From: Luteolibacter ambystomatis
GTDB taxonomy: Bacteria; Verrucomicrobiota; Verrucomicrobiia; Verrucomicrobiales; Akkermansiaceae
Length of the DNA: 64,000 nt
NCBI RefSeq assembly: GCF_018137965.1
Contig: NZ_CP073100.1
Location: 2,491,754-2,555,753 of the forward strand
Reading direction: 5' to 3'
Part shown: positions 7,857 through 16,393 of the stretch, in pieces
Layout: every line of letters begins with the position of its first letter
How positions within the stretch are numbered: the stretch's first letter is position 1
The notes under the pieces: model-generated
Databases searched by the model: none
Seen by the model: only the letters and a program-made list of their open reading frames with translations
Told to the model about the DNA's origin: nothing
Program-made: the position numbers and the translations under genes

Positions 7857-9248
7857 ATGAATTCCCCTTCCCGCCCGACCTCTCCTTCCCGCCTCGCGCT
7901 CGCGCTGCTGCTGGCCGTTTGTCCGGTGCTGTCCGCTCAGACGGTTTCCACCACCACGCCTCCGGCGGGGACGGCACCCGTGCGGGAGCTGTATCTCCCG
8001 GCGAAGATCGGCCACGTGCCGGAGGGCAATGACTGGCAGAATCCGGAGAGCGTGTTCTGCTTCAAGCGCAGCAAGTCCACGGAGTATTTCGCCATGTTCT
8101 GGGCGAAGGAATACGGGGACGACCCGATGGCGAACCCGGACTCGCGGCAGCGCTTCAACGTGGACGAGGTGCTGAAGGAGGCGGACCGCTACTACGACTA
8201 CTACGTGAAGACGCTGAAGTGGTTCAACCCGGCGACGGCGGCGGCGGCGAAGTACAAGATGCTCATCTTCGTGATCCCGGATGACAAGAGCGGCACGGCG
8301 TGGGGCGGCGAGACGGAGGGGAAGATCGGCACGTTCTGGACTCCGGCCACGCGCATCAACAAGGGCCCGTATGGCGTGGTGGCGCACGAGCTGGGGCATT
8401 CGTTCCAGTCCGTGATCCGTGCGGATGGAGCGCAGCGGTTCACCACCGGGGAGATGAGCGAGATGACGTCCCAGTACATGCTGTGGCAGGTGCTGCCGGA
8501 ATGGCAGACCTTCGAGAACTACCACCTGAAGGCGTTCATGAAGGACACGCATCTGGCCTTCATGCATCCGGACAACCAGTATCACACGTGCTATCCGCTG
8601 GAGTACTGGTCGTTCCGGCACGGTCCGGAGTTCATCGGCAGGATGTGGCGGGAGGTGCTGAAGGGCGAGGACCCGGTGATGACCTACAAGCGGCTCACGG
8701 GGATCGACCAGGAGCGCTTCAACAACGAGATGTACGATGCGTGCCGTAGATTCGTGACGTGGGACCTGCCGCGGATCGAAAAGGTGGCGGCGCGCTACGC
8801 GGACCAGCACGTGACCTCGCTCAAGCCGGTGGCGGACGGAGCCTATCAGATCGCCGCGGAGAAGGTGCCGCAGAACTACGGCTACAATGCGATCGGACTG
8901 AAGGTGCCCGCGGGAGAAGCGAAAGTGGCGGTGGACTTCAAGGGCCTTGCCGGAGCGGAGGGTTTCAGCCAGGAGCACGTGGACAAGGCCGGGTGGCGCT
9001 ATGGCTTCCTGGCGCACAAGGAGGATGGGACGCGCGTTTACAGCGGGATCTTCTCGAAGGCGGAAGGCGGCGCCACCTTCACGGTGCCCGCGGGGACGAG
9101 GAACCTGTGGCTGGTGGTGATGGGCGCGCCCACGGAACACTGGACGCATCCGCGCGCGCCACGCGGGAAGGAAGGCGTGCCCTACGAGCAGTGGCCGTAC
9201 CAGTTCCGCCTCACCGGCACGGCCCCGGTGGACGGGATCGTGCATTGA
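7857..9248 (+). CDS. secreted DUF6055-like protein with an HELGH motif
   Basis: A 463-residue protein with a signal peptide (MNSPSRPTSPSRLALALLLAVCPVLSAQ). It starts its main domain with a region typical of DUF6055: SEHFxxxW-type sequence (here STEYFAMFWAKEYGDDP), a YYDYYVKTLKWFNP helix and YKMLIFVIPDD. GVVAHELGHSFQ at about 177-188 is a zinc-metallopeptidase-like HExGH motif, and a downstream GEMSEMTSQYMLW helix carries a possible third-ligand glutamate. The C-terminal 130 residues are beta-rich (FSQEHVDKAGWRYGFLAHKEDG, then FTVPAGTRNLWLVVMGAP). It is probably an exported hydrolase or carbohydrate-associated protein; protease activity is not proven. Its promoter must lie in the upstream 450-base gap. 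Confidence 0.7.
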   Translation: MNSPSRPTSPSRLALALLLAVCPVLSAQTVSTTTPPAGTAPVRELYLPAKIGHVPEGNDWQNPESVFCFKRSKSTEYFAMFWAKEYGDDPMANPDSRQRFNVDEVLKEADRYYDYYVKTLKWFNPATAAAAKYKMLIFVIPDDKSGTAWGGETEGKIGTFWTPATRINKGPYGVVAHELGHSFQSVIRADGAQRFTTGEMSEMTSQYMLWQVLPEWQTFENYHLKAFMKDTHLAFMHPDNQYHTCYPLEYWSFRHGPEFIGRMWREVLKGEDPVMTYKRLTGIDQERFNNEMYDACRRFVTWDLPRIEKVAARYADQHVTSLKPVADGAYQIAAEKVPQNYGYNAIGLKVPAGEAKVAVDFKGLAGAEGFSQEHVDKAGWRYGFLAHKEDGTRVYSGIFSKAEGGATFTVPAGTRNLWLVVMGAPTEHWTHPRAPRGKEGVPYEQWPYQFRLTGTAPVDGIVH

Positions 9249-9255
9249 GAGCCAT

Positions 9256-9393
9256 GTAGCCGGAGTCGTGAGACTTCGGGCTGGGAAGAGCCGCGGAGTT
9301 CCCCGCAGGTGCGGTCCGTCAGCGGCCAATCCAAGGCAATGTCACGGGGTTGGGGTGGAATCACCCTGCCCGAAGTCTTACGACTCCGGCTAC
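9256..9393. repeat. family-2 dispersed inverted repeat, copy A
   Basis: The left arm (9256-9285, starting GTAGCCGGAGTCGTGAGACT) and right arm (9364-9393, ending GACTCCGGCTAC) are reverse complements at 28 of 30 positions, separated by 78 bases. The element begins eight bases after a stop codon. A second copy lies at 26754-26898 with a different inner sequence but equally matched arms. The remaining 150 bases to the next gene show no further feature. Confidence 0.85.
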
Positions 9394-9551
9394 CCCGCTG
9401 CGGGCGTCTTTCAGAAAAATCGGTTTTCAGCGTGCAATTCCGCCACAAGGGCGGACGGATGTTTAAGGATGGGATGGAACGGGAAAACTCCGCCAGATGA
9501 GATGGCGGGAGACAAATCCCGGAGTCCACGAACTTGTTGTTACAGACCGTC

Positions 9552-11684
9552 ATGAAACCGACATCGAAATTTTTGCTTTGGTCCCTGATGCTGGCGTCCA
9601 CCGTGGCCCGACCGCTGGCCGCACAGGAAACGAACCTCACGCCCGCCGCGCAGCCGCGCCAGTCCACCCATGGCACACGCGGCCAGGATGGCGCGGACGG
9701 CCGGAACGGGAAAAACGGACAGGATGGCGCCCGCGGCCAGGACGGTCAGTCCGGGAAATCCTCCGCCACGGCTCCGATCGAGCGCCAGGCGCTGCTGGCA
9801 CAGATCAGTGCGGCGCATCATGCGATCGGCGAGGCCGCGCAAGCAGCGGACGACGAAACCGGCGCGGACGCGGAGCCCTTCCGCAAGACGATGGAGAAAT
9901 ACGCCGCCTGGCTGGGCACGCTGCAGGGTGAGTTCACGGCGCTGGGCGCGGTGCCTGCGAACCAGGGAGCGGAAACGAAGGACGTGGCGGAAACCTTGAA
10001 CAACACCGCATGGGAGCTGCTGACGGAATCCAACGAACCGGCGGGTAACGCGGCGGTGGCGCTGAAGGTGACGGACGCCATGATCGCGCTGGCAAAGGCC
10101 GGTGGCGGCACGATCCCGGCACACATGCTGGACACCCGGGCACGGGCGCTTTTCCTGACCGGCGCGCGGGATGCGGCGGTGCAGCAGCAGCAGGAGGCGG
10201 TCACGGCCGCGGACAACGATGAAAAGGCGCTGCTGAAGGAGACACTCGCCGCCTACCGCCGGGGCGAACTGCCCAAGGCGCATAGAGGCCATACGGTGGT
10301 GGAAGAAGCGGCTTCCCGGGAGGAGGCGATCGCGGACGCCTTGAAAGTCGCGAGGGCTCACGCTGCCGCAGAGGCGAACTCAAGCACCGAAGCCGCGAGG
10401 GCTGAAGCTACCGCAGCAAAGGAAAAGGCGATCGCACAGGCAAACTTACTCATGGAAGCCGCAAGGGCTGAAGTCATTGCAGCGAGGGAAAACGCGGTCG
10501 CACAGGCAAGAACAAGCGAAGCGGCCAAATCCAATGCCGTGATGTCCGACGCCGCAGCCGTGAAGGCACGAGCGGAGGCTCTTAAATCGGAAAGTCTGAT
10601 CGCGATGCCGCGCCGCGCCGCGCTTGGCATTCCGATCACGGGTGAAAGCAAGTTCAACACGGCGGCAGCGGCGTACTCGGTCAATGAGATCGCGTGGGAG
10701 CTGTTGACGCATCCGGACACGAACAAGCGGAAGCCGGATCTGGCGCTATCCCTCTCGGAAGTGGCGGAGAAACTGGTGGCCGAAGGGCAGCAGCCCGAAC
10801 GAAAGGATGCCGCGCTGATGGACACGCGGGCGCGGGCCTTGTTCCAGCTGGGTCGCAAGGACGAAGCCATCGGCTTGCAAAAGAAGGCGATCGAGGCATC
10901 GGGCGGAGAAGACGGCCTGAAGGAGGAACTCACGGCCACGCTGGCAGCCTATGAGAAGGGCGAGTCCCCGGCAGCACGCGAGGAGGACCAGAGCCCGGCT
11001 CCGGCGGAGGCGAAGGCGACCCAGCTCAACAGCGTGGCCTGGGCACTGGTGGGCCAGTCCTGGAAACCGGAAGAGACGCTGAAGATCGCGGACGCGGCAC
11101 TGGTGCTGGCGGGTGACAAGCACGTGCGGAAGCACGCGCTGGACACGCGGGCGCGCGCCGCTTTCCAAGCCGGCCGCAAGGACGATGCGATCGCCACCGA
11201 GAAGCAGGCGATCGCGGCCTGCGGTGAGGCGGATGCGGCCTTGAAGAAAAACTTCGAGGCCGCGCTGGCATCGTTCGAGAAGGGTGAGGTGCCGCGCACC
11301 GCCATCGCCGGTGGCACGGTGGCCCAGGCGGCTCCCGCCGCACCCGCGGCGGAAACACCCAGGGCGTATTCGGACGAGGAGGCGACGGAGGCCAACGAGA
11401 AGGCGTGGAATCTCATGACGGACGCCGCGCCGACCAAGGAGCAGGCCACCCAGGCGCTGGCACTCATCGGGCCCGCGGTGAACGGTGTGGCAAAGGACTA
11501 CGAGATGCGGCCCGCCATGCTGGATACCAAAGGCCGCGCCTTGTTCATCCTGGGGAAGAAGGCGGAGGCGATCGCCGCGGAGAAGGAAGCCCTGGCCACC
11601 TGCGGGGATGACCACCCCGAGAAGGAAACCTTCGAGAACACGCTGGCGTCCTACGAAAAAGGCACGCTGCCACCGGCGGAATGA
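9552..11684 (+). CDS. exported collagen-like protein with four TPR-like repeats and a coiled coil
   Basis: A 710-residue protein. The signal peptide (MKPTSKFLLWSLMLASTVARPLAAQ) marks the ATG at 9552. Residues about 38-68 are a short collagen-like run of G-x-D/N-G triplets (GQDGADGRNGKNGQDGARG). Four homologous modules of about 95 residues follow, each with an N-x-x-AW-x-L motif, an LDTRARALF-x-G-R-x-AI helix pair and an ending like TLAAYEKGE-P. Between modules 1 and 2 lies an Ala/Glu-rich coiled coil of about 90 residues (AARAEATAAKEKAIAQAN). The paired helices are TPR-like, suggesting protein binding outside the cytoplasm. No enzyme domain is seen. A strong terminator follows. Confidence 0.75.
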   Translation: MKPTSKFLLWSLMLASTVARPLAAQETNLTPAAQPRQSTHGTRGQDGADGRNGKNGQDGARGQDGQSGKSSATAPIERQALLAQISAAHHAIGEAAQAADDETGADAEPFRKTMEKYAAWLGTLQGEFTALGAVPANQGAETKDVAETLNNTAWELLTESNEPAGNAAVALKVTDAMIALAKAGGGTIPAHMLDTRARALFLTGARDAAVQQQQEAVTAADNDEKALLKETLAAYRRGELPKAHRGHTVVEEAASREEAIADALKVARAHAAAEANSSTEAARAEATAAKEKAIAQANLLMEAARAEVIAARENAVAQARTSEAAKSNAVMSDAAAVKARAEALKSESLIAMPRRAALGIPITGESKFNTAAAAYSVNEIAWELLTHPDTNKRKPDLALSLSEVAEKLVAEGQQPERKDAALMDTRARALFQLGRKDEAIGLQKKAIEASGGEDGLKEELTATLAAYEKGESPAAREEDQSPAPAEAKATQLNSVAWALVGQSWKPEETLKIADAALVLAGDKHVRKHALDTRARAAFQAGRKDDAIATEKQAIAACGEADAALKKNFEAALASFEKGEVPRTAIAGGTVAQAAPAAPAAETPRAYSDEEATEANEKAWNLMTDAAPTKEQATQALALIGPAVNGVAKDYEMRPAMLDTKGRALFILGKKAEAIAAEKEALATCGDDHPEKETFENTLASYEKGTLPPAE

Positions 11685-11708
11685 TTTCCAGGTAGGAAGG
11701 TAGAGACC

Positions 11709-11741
11709 ATGGGAGGACCGGTGATCCGCCGGTCCTCCCAT
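11709..11741 (+). terminator. intrinsic-type terminator hairpin
   Basis: A perfect 13-bp stem, ATGGGAGGACCGG with CCGGTCCTCCCAT, around a seven-base loop, followed by TTT. It lies 25 bases after the stop of the collagen-like protein gene. Confidence 0.85.
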
Positions 11742-11828
11742 TTGCCGTAAGTGACAGGATGTGGTATCCGGATGGCTTGCCATATAGTCGCAGCGATCCG
11801 CCTTTCGTTTTCCGATACGTTCTTTCCC

Positions 11829-12575
11829 ATGAGTGATCCGTTTTCGATGCCCTCCTCGGGTGACTTCCATACCACGCGCTGGTCGGTGGTGATGGGCGCG
11901 TGTGCGGCGGCACCGGAGGAGCGGCGCGTGCAGTTCGGCGCGTTTTACCGGCAGTATTGGCCGCCGCTCTACAGCTATGCGCGCCGCCGCGGCCATAATC
12001 CGCACGACGCCCAGGATGTGACTCAGGATTTTTTCGCACGGCTGCTGGAGGGCGATTGGCTGTCCACGGCGGACCCGGCGCGAGGCCGGCTGCGGACGCT
12101 GCTGCTGGTGATGATGAAGCGCTTCCTGGCGAACCAATGGGACCGCGCGCATGCGGCGAAGCGCGGCGGCGGCCTGTCCCCCGTGAGCCTGCATGGCGAG
12201 GAGGCGGAGCAGATCTACCTGAGCGCGCCGGGTGCGGCGGTGCTGCCGGATGAATCGCTCTATGACCGGAGCTGGGCGCTCACGCTGATGACGGCGGCGC
12301 TGGCGCGGCTGAAGATCGAGCACCAGCAGCACGGGAAGATGGCGGAGTATGAACTGCTGAAGGACTGCCTGACCGCGGAGCGCGGAGAGATCGACTACGT
12401 GGCGGTGGCCACACATCTGCGGCTGCTACCGGCGACGGCGCGGAGCGTGGTCCACCGGTTCCGGAAGCGCTTCCGCGAGATCTTCCGCGAGGAGGTGGCG
12501 GCCACCGTGGCCTCACCCGCGGATGAGGAGGATGAAATGCGGGCCCTGCTCGCCAGCCTCGGGAGGATGGGGTGA
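11829..12575 (+). CDS. ECF sigma factor of the kinase-associated type
   Basis: A 248-residue protein starting MSDPFSMPSSGDFHTTRWSV. The FHTTRWSVVMGA opening, the HNPHDAQDVTQDFFARLLEGDWL region 2 and the C-terminal VAVATHLRLLPATARSVVHRFRKRFREIFR helix-turn-helix mark it as an ECF-like sigma factor. This long subtype is often encoded next to a Ser/Thr kinase in Planctomycetes and Verrucomicrobia, and here a kinase gene follows after 220 bases on the same strand. I took the internal ATG at 11829 since the family starts with this motif; the frame stays open to 11751. Confidence 0.82.
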   Translation: MSDPFSMPSSGDFHTTRWSVVMGACAAAPEERRVQFGAFYRQYWPPLYSYARRRGHNPHDAQDVTQDFFARLLEGDWLSTADPARGRLRTLLLVMMKRFLANQWDRAHAAKRGGGLSPVSLHGEEAEQIYLSAPGAAVLPDESLYDRSWALTLMTAALARLKIEHQQHGKMAEYELLKDCLTAERGEIDYVAVATHLRLLPATARSVVHRFRKRFREIFREEVAATVASPADEEDEMRALLASLGRMG

Positions 12576-12795
12576 GATCGGACGTGGGACAGGAGGATGG
12601 CGGATTCCGAGGAGGGCACCGGAACGGCCTTCTTGTGCCCCGGCAGGGGCAAAGAGTTCCTCCAACCGAGCATCCGCCGGAACCGCAGTCTGCTTTTTCC
12701 CGATTGCGAAATTTCCTGTCCTGAAATGCGACCCTTGAAGCGTTATCTTAAGAAGCATCGGCATGCCATGAGCTGACCACGCTGATCCAAAACCC

Positions 12796-14160
12796 ATGAT
12801 CGCCGCCGCCGACTCCCCCGTGACGACCTGCCCGCGCTGCGGCTCCCCGCTGGCGGGAGGCAGCGTGCAGGGGCTGTGCGCGCTCTGCCTGGGGGGCCTG
12901 CCGCTGGAGACGGACACACTGATGGGTGTGACGGGAAAACTGGAAACGCTGCCGCCACCGACGATCGGGGAACTGGCGGAGTTTTTCCCGCAGTTGGAGA
13001 TGCTCGGCTATCTGGGACGCGGCGGCATGGGCGTGGTGTATCAGGCGCGGCAGCGGTCGCTGGACCGGCTGGTGGCGCTGAAGCTGCTGGCCCCGGAGCG
13101 GGCGGGCGATCCGGCGTTCGCGCGCAGGTTCGCCCGCGAGGCGCGGTCGCTGGCGGCGCTGAACCACCCGCACATCGTGGCGGTGTATGATTCGGGCGAG
13201 GCGGGCGGCTACTTCTATCTGCTGATGGAGTATGTGGACGGGCAGAACCTGCGCGAGACGCTGCGGAAGCGGCGGATGGGTCCGGCCGAGGCGCTGGACC
13301 TGATCGGCCCGGTGTGCGATGCGCTGGAGCGCGCGCACCGCCGCGGGATCATCCACCGGGACATCAAGCCGGAGAACCTGCTCATTGATCGCACCGGTGT
13401 GGTGAAGATCGCCGATTTCGGGATTTCCCGGATGCTGGGCGAGACGGTGGAGGAGCACGCGGCGGGAGGTGCCGCCCCCCTTCATGCGCCGACACTGGCG
13501 GTAGGCACGCCGGCGTATGCGGCCCCGGAGCAACTGGCGGCCGCACCGCTGGACCCGCGCGCGGACCTGTACTCGCTGGGCGTGGTGCTGTGCGAGATGC
13601 TGACATGCATGCGGCCGGACCAGGTGCCGCTGGACAAGATGCGGCGGCAGATGCCTGCGAAGGTTTACGAATTGATCGCCCGGAGTGTGAAGGTCGCGCC
13701 GGACGCGCGGTTCGCCACCGCGGCGGAACTGCGGCGGAGCGTGAACCAGGCGCGGGAGGCGCTGGAGCGTGAGCCGCGGCGGAAGAAACTGTGGGTGGCG
13801 GGCATCGCGGTGGTGGCGGCGATGGCCGCCCTGGCGGGGATCGCGGCGAAGGCAGGGAGCGGGAAGAATGGTCCGGCGCCAGCGCCAAAGCCAGTGCCAG
13901 CACAGGCACCGATGACTCTGCTGGTGATGCCCGCGGCGGAGCCCACCGGGGAAAAGGAACCGGAGTCGCGGGAGGCCGCCTTGCAGGCCTTCGATGAGAA
14001 TTTCACCGCGCTGCTGGAAACACGGCGCGCACTGGCCATCGAGCCACCGGCGGATGCGGCGGAGCTTTCCGCGCTGAAGCAAAAGGCACGCTGGCTGGAA
14101 ACGCGGGGCCATGAACTGCGGGCATGGCTGGAGAAGCATCCGCAGGAGCAGAAGCCGTAA
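12796..14160 (+). CDS. membrane-anchored Ser/Thr protein kinase with N-terminal zinc ribbon
   Basis: A 454-residue protein. Residues 12-31 form a C-P-R-C-G ... C-A-L-C-L-G zinc ribbon. The kinase domain covers about 68-325, with glycine loop GRGGMG (74-79), VALK lysine 96, HRDIKPEN (187-194, catalytic Asp189), DFG (207-209) and APE (243-245); all key residues are present. One TM helix lies at about 332-350, then a Pro/Ala linker and a short helical C-terminus of about 80 residues. That C-terminus is small for a sensor. It phosphorylates Ser/Thr in the cytoplasm; targets are unknown, with the sigma factor upstream an obvious candidate. Its last 119 bases are duplicated at 20081. Confidence 0.93.
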   Translation: MIAAADSPVTTCPRCGSPLAGGSVQGLCALCLGGLPLETDTLMGVTGKLETLPPPTIGELAEFFPQLEMLGYLGRGGMGVVYQARQRSLDRLVALKLLAPERAGDPAFARRFAREARSLAALNHPHIVAVYDSGEAGGYFYLLMEYVDGQNLRETLRKRRMGPAEALDLIGPVCDALERAHRRGIIHRDIKPENLLIDRTGVVKIADFGISRMLGETVEEHAAGGAAPLHAPTLAVGTPAYAAPEQLAAAPLDPRADLYSLGVVLCEMLTCMRPDQVPLDKMRRQMPAKVYELIARSVKVAPDARFATAAELRRSVNQAREALEREPRRKKLWVAGIAVVAAMAALAGIAAKAGSGKNGPAPAPKPVPAQAPMTLLVMPAAEPTGEKEPESREAALQAFDENFTALLETRRALAIEPPADAAELSALKQKARWLETRGHELRAWLEKHPQEQKP

Positions 14161-14182
14161 GGAGAGCCAGCCATCCGGTTCA
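14041..14182. repeat. left direct repeat (kinase 3' end plus 22 bases)
   Basis: These 142 bases recur in the same orientation at 20081-20222 with four mismatches. The repeat covers the last 39 codons and stop of the kinase and the 22 bases after it. The two copies bracket the RiPP and SIR2/nSTAND block. Confidence 0.85.
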
Positions 14183-14208
14183 CAGGGAATACCCGGTCGA
14201 ATCGAGCC

Positions 14209-14802
14209 CTAGGCAATGCGGAGCAGGACGGCGGGAGCCAACATGCCCAATGTCCCCACATCAAAGGCAATCCCCCCCCGGATCCAGGAGCCTTCGCGTG
14301 GCTCCAATCGCAAGCGCACGGGACTCCCAACTCCGGACCCAAAGTTCACGTGAACGGGCTCATCACCCAAATTGACCAGAATGACCGCCGAGGCCACGGA
14401 ACCATCCACACCGATTCCCGAGAATTCCTGTCCGGCCGCGCTTACCAACACGTCGCAACGCGGGGTATCTCCCAGCGGCACCTTCTTGAAGCGGAGAAAG
14501 CCGGCCAGTGCGGCGACGAAGGATTCATAGGCAGCCGAAGGTTTTTCGAGCCCTGCATGCGTGGTGAGAAGATCATCCGCCACGGCCCACCATGAATCCT
14601 GCAAGTGCTCCGGGATCGCCAGCAAACCGATGTCAGGCTCCACCTCTTCGGCATCGATCACCAGAGACACCGAGTCCGCCCCATCGATGGACCGCCAGGC
14701 ACCAGCTTCTCCACCCTCACGGATTTCCAACCGATCCCGGGAGAGTCCGGTGAGGGTGAAGGCCGGCAGCACGGAGACCTGGATCGGACACGTCATCGAC
14801 AT
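14209..14802 (-). CDS. unknown partner protein of the radical SAM enzyme
   Basis: A 197-residue protein with no signal peptide or TM segment and one cysteine besides C5. Its start overlaps the radical SAM gene by 10 bases, so the two are co-translated. The C-terminal half reads as alternating beta strands (VILVNLGDEPVHVNFGSG, VRLRLEPREGSWIRGGIAF), reminiscent of a double-stranded beta-helix or cupin-like fold. I cannot find a convincing HxD...H iron-binding set. It could be a second tailoring enzyme, a precursor-binding protein or an immunity factor. Confidence 0.6.
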   Translation of the reverse strand: MSMTCPIQVSVLPAFTLTGLSRDRLEIREGGEAGAWRSIDGADSVSLVIDAEEVEPDIGLLAIPEHLQDSWWAVADDLLTTHAGLEKPSAAYESFVAALAGFLRFKKVPLGDTPRCDVLVSAAGQEFSGIGVDGSVASAVILVNLGDEPVHVNFGSGVGSPVRLRLEPREGSWIRGGIAFDVGTLGMLAPAVLLRIA

Positions 14803-15968
14803 CTTCGCAGCGGGGTAAGAGTCCGGGTTGCGGCCTCAAGCTTGTCGAGCACCGTATCCATCACCGCTTGCTTGGAGAGGCGGCAGAACATGGTCTCTGT
14901 GGAATCCAGCGAACCGTTCTCAAACAACTTGTTCACCGGCCCATCCCCACGGCACCAGCGGAAATACGCGCAACTCTCCCGGCAGCGCCGCACGCCCGAC
15001 GCGATGTCACGCGCCACCTGTTGGAACGCTCCATTCGAATGCATGGAATCAAACGAATCGTGCATCACATTTCCGAACGAAAAGCCGGAGTAGTGCTCAT
15101 GCTCCAATCCCAGAAATTCGGGAGAGAACGTGCTGAAATTCCCCAGATGATCCACGCTGATGATGGCCATGGGCGTGGTCTGCTGTGCCACCGGCAGTTC
15201 ACCAGTCAGGCCGGACCGCACCGCTGCGATCGCCCCGTCGAATTCACGCACGGCATAGGCCTCCCCGCTGCCGTTCACCAGGTCGAAAAAACGGCTCAGG
15301 AAGGCGCGGTACAACCTGTCCGCCTCCCCACCCTCCAGGGAAGATACCCGGTGCGGTCCCTCGATCTCCTCCACGTTGAAACCGATCTGCCGGATGCCCT
15401 CGCGACGGTAGAAATCGAAGATCTCATCGGGGTAGTCGAGCGATTGGCGGGTCAGCACGGTGATCACGTGGAAAGGAATGCCATGCTCCAGCAGCAGCCG
15501 GATGCCGCGCATGACCTGCACATGGGTGCCGCGGCCCGAACGGGTCTTGCGATGCCGGTCATGCAGGAAATCCGGCCCGTCCACACTCACCCCCACGCGG
15601 AATCCCTCGCTCCGGAGGAACCCGCACCACTCCGGTGTCAGCAGCGTCGCATTCGTTTGGACGGAATGGCCCACCTCGACCTGCCGGTGATTCTCCGCGC
15701 GCAGGATTTCCAAGGCCTCCCGGTAGTAGGCCACCGGCAGCGCCAGCGGCTCTCCCGCGTGCCACACCACCGTGAACCCTCCTGCCGCTCCGGCGGAGGA
15801 TTCGAGCGCCCGTGCGAACACCTTGGCCAGCACCTCGCGGCTCATCCGCACCTTCGACTGGCGGTTCGGCAGATAGCAATAGTCGCAATCCAGATTGCAG
15901 AAAGGCGAGGGCTGGATCACCAGAAGCTCCAGCTTCGTCTCATCCCCGCATATGCCATCCGCCGTCAT
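14793..15968 (-). CDS. radical SAM/SPASM peptide maturase, GrrM-like cyclophane synthase
   Basis: A 391-residue enzyme. The 4Fe-4S/SAM motif is C24-x3-C28-x2-C31 (PFCNLDCDYCYLPNR). WHAGEPL, the SAM-binding GGEP-type motif, lies near 69. The TNATLLTPEWCGFLRSEGF and GVSVDGPDFLHDRHRKT blocks are typical of SPASM peptide maturases, and the C-terminal CRESCAYFRWCRGDGPVNKL holds auxiliary-cluster cysteines. This pattern matches the GRRM-type branch known for rSAM-modified aromatic/Gly repeat peptides. It is 26 bases downstream of a precursor-like gene with W/F-x-N repeats, so it likely makes C-C crosslinks between aromatic side chains and Asn. Confidence 0.88.
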   Translation of the reverse strand: MTADGICGDETKLELLVIQPSPFCNLDCDYCYLPNRQSKVRMSREVLAKVFARALESSAGAAGGFTVVWHAGEPLALPVAYYREALEILRAENHRQVEVGHSVQTNATLLTPEWCGFLRSEGFRVGVSVDGPDFLHDRHRKTRSGRGTHVQVMRGIRLLLEHGIPFHVITVLTRQSLDYPDEIFDFYRREGIRQIGFNVEEIEGPHRVSSLEGGEADRLYRAFLSRFFDLVNGSGEAYAVREFDGAIAAVRSGLTGELPVAQQTTPMAIISVDHLGNFSTFSPEFLGLEHEHYSGFSFGNVMHDSFDSMHSNGAFQQVARDIASGVRRCRESCAYFRWCRGDGPVNKLFENGSLDSTETMFCRLSKQAVMDTVLDKLEAATRTLTPLRRCR

Positions 15969-15994
15969 TGCGCGCTACCGGCTGATCCCCATTG

Positions 15995-16336
15995 CTAGCG
16001 AACAGGAATATTCGGCCAGTTCGGCCAATTCGGCCAGTTGTTGAAGTTCGCCCAATTCGGCCAGTTCGGGAAGTTCCCCCAGAACTGCATCAAGCGGATA
16101 TCTTCCAATGACGGAGCGCCGAAAATCAACGCATCCAACTCGGGTAACTGGCTCAACGCCTCCACCCTCTGGGCAGGCTCAGCGATCTCGATCGGAACAA
16201 GCTCTTCGAGCCCGGCTTTGGAACCCGGAGCAGTTGCCAACAGGACGGTCGCAACGATCACCATGCCCACCCCTTCAGTGGCCCTACGCATCAACATCTC
16301 GGCGAGAACATTTCTTGATTTGATTTCTCTTTGCAT
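15995..16336 (-). CDS. RiPP precursor with eight consecutive aromatic-x-Asn triplets
   Basis: A 113-residue peptide. Residues 1-42 look like a signal or TM segment (MVIVATVLLATAPGSKA). A Leu/Glu-rich leader follows (ELVPIEIAEPAQRVEALSQL). The C-terminal core (DNA 16010-16081) is WGN, FPN, WPN, WAN, FNN, WPN, WPN, WPN with no spacing, then IPVR. Aromatic-x-Asn is the motif that three-residue cyclophane-forming radical SAM enzymes act on, and such an enzyme lies directly downstream. The nSTAND gene ends 57 bases upstream on the same strand, with an AT-rich gap that could hold a promoter. Later in-frame ATGs (16294, 16288) are possible starts. Confidence 0.82.
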   Translation of the reverse strand: MQREIKSRNVLAEMLMRRATEGVGMVIVATVLLATAPGSKAGLEELVPIEIAEPAQRVEALSQLPELDALIFGAPSLEDIRLMQFWGNFPNWPNWANFNNWPNWPNWPNIPVR

Positions 16337-16393
16337 GCCTTAACCAATTCAAAATCACAATGCCATAAATATCACCGCATCCAAGGATTAAAA

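Noticed and set aside
7536-9329. Minus-strand open frame of 597 codons
   Set aside because: It is antisense to the DUF6055-like exported protein; His/Arg-rich translation without domains.
10746-12416. Minus-strand open frame of 556 codons
   Set aside because: It crosses the strong terminator at 11709 and two real plus-strand genes; no recognisable domain.
16010-16081. Nine-base DNA repeats in the RiPP gene as a simple microsatellite
   Set aside because: Codons vary (WAN, FNN, FPN, WGN) while the aromatic-x-Asn pattern is kept, which indicates selection on the peptide.
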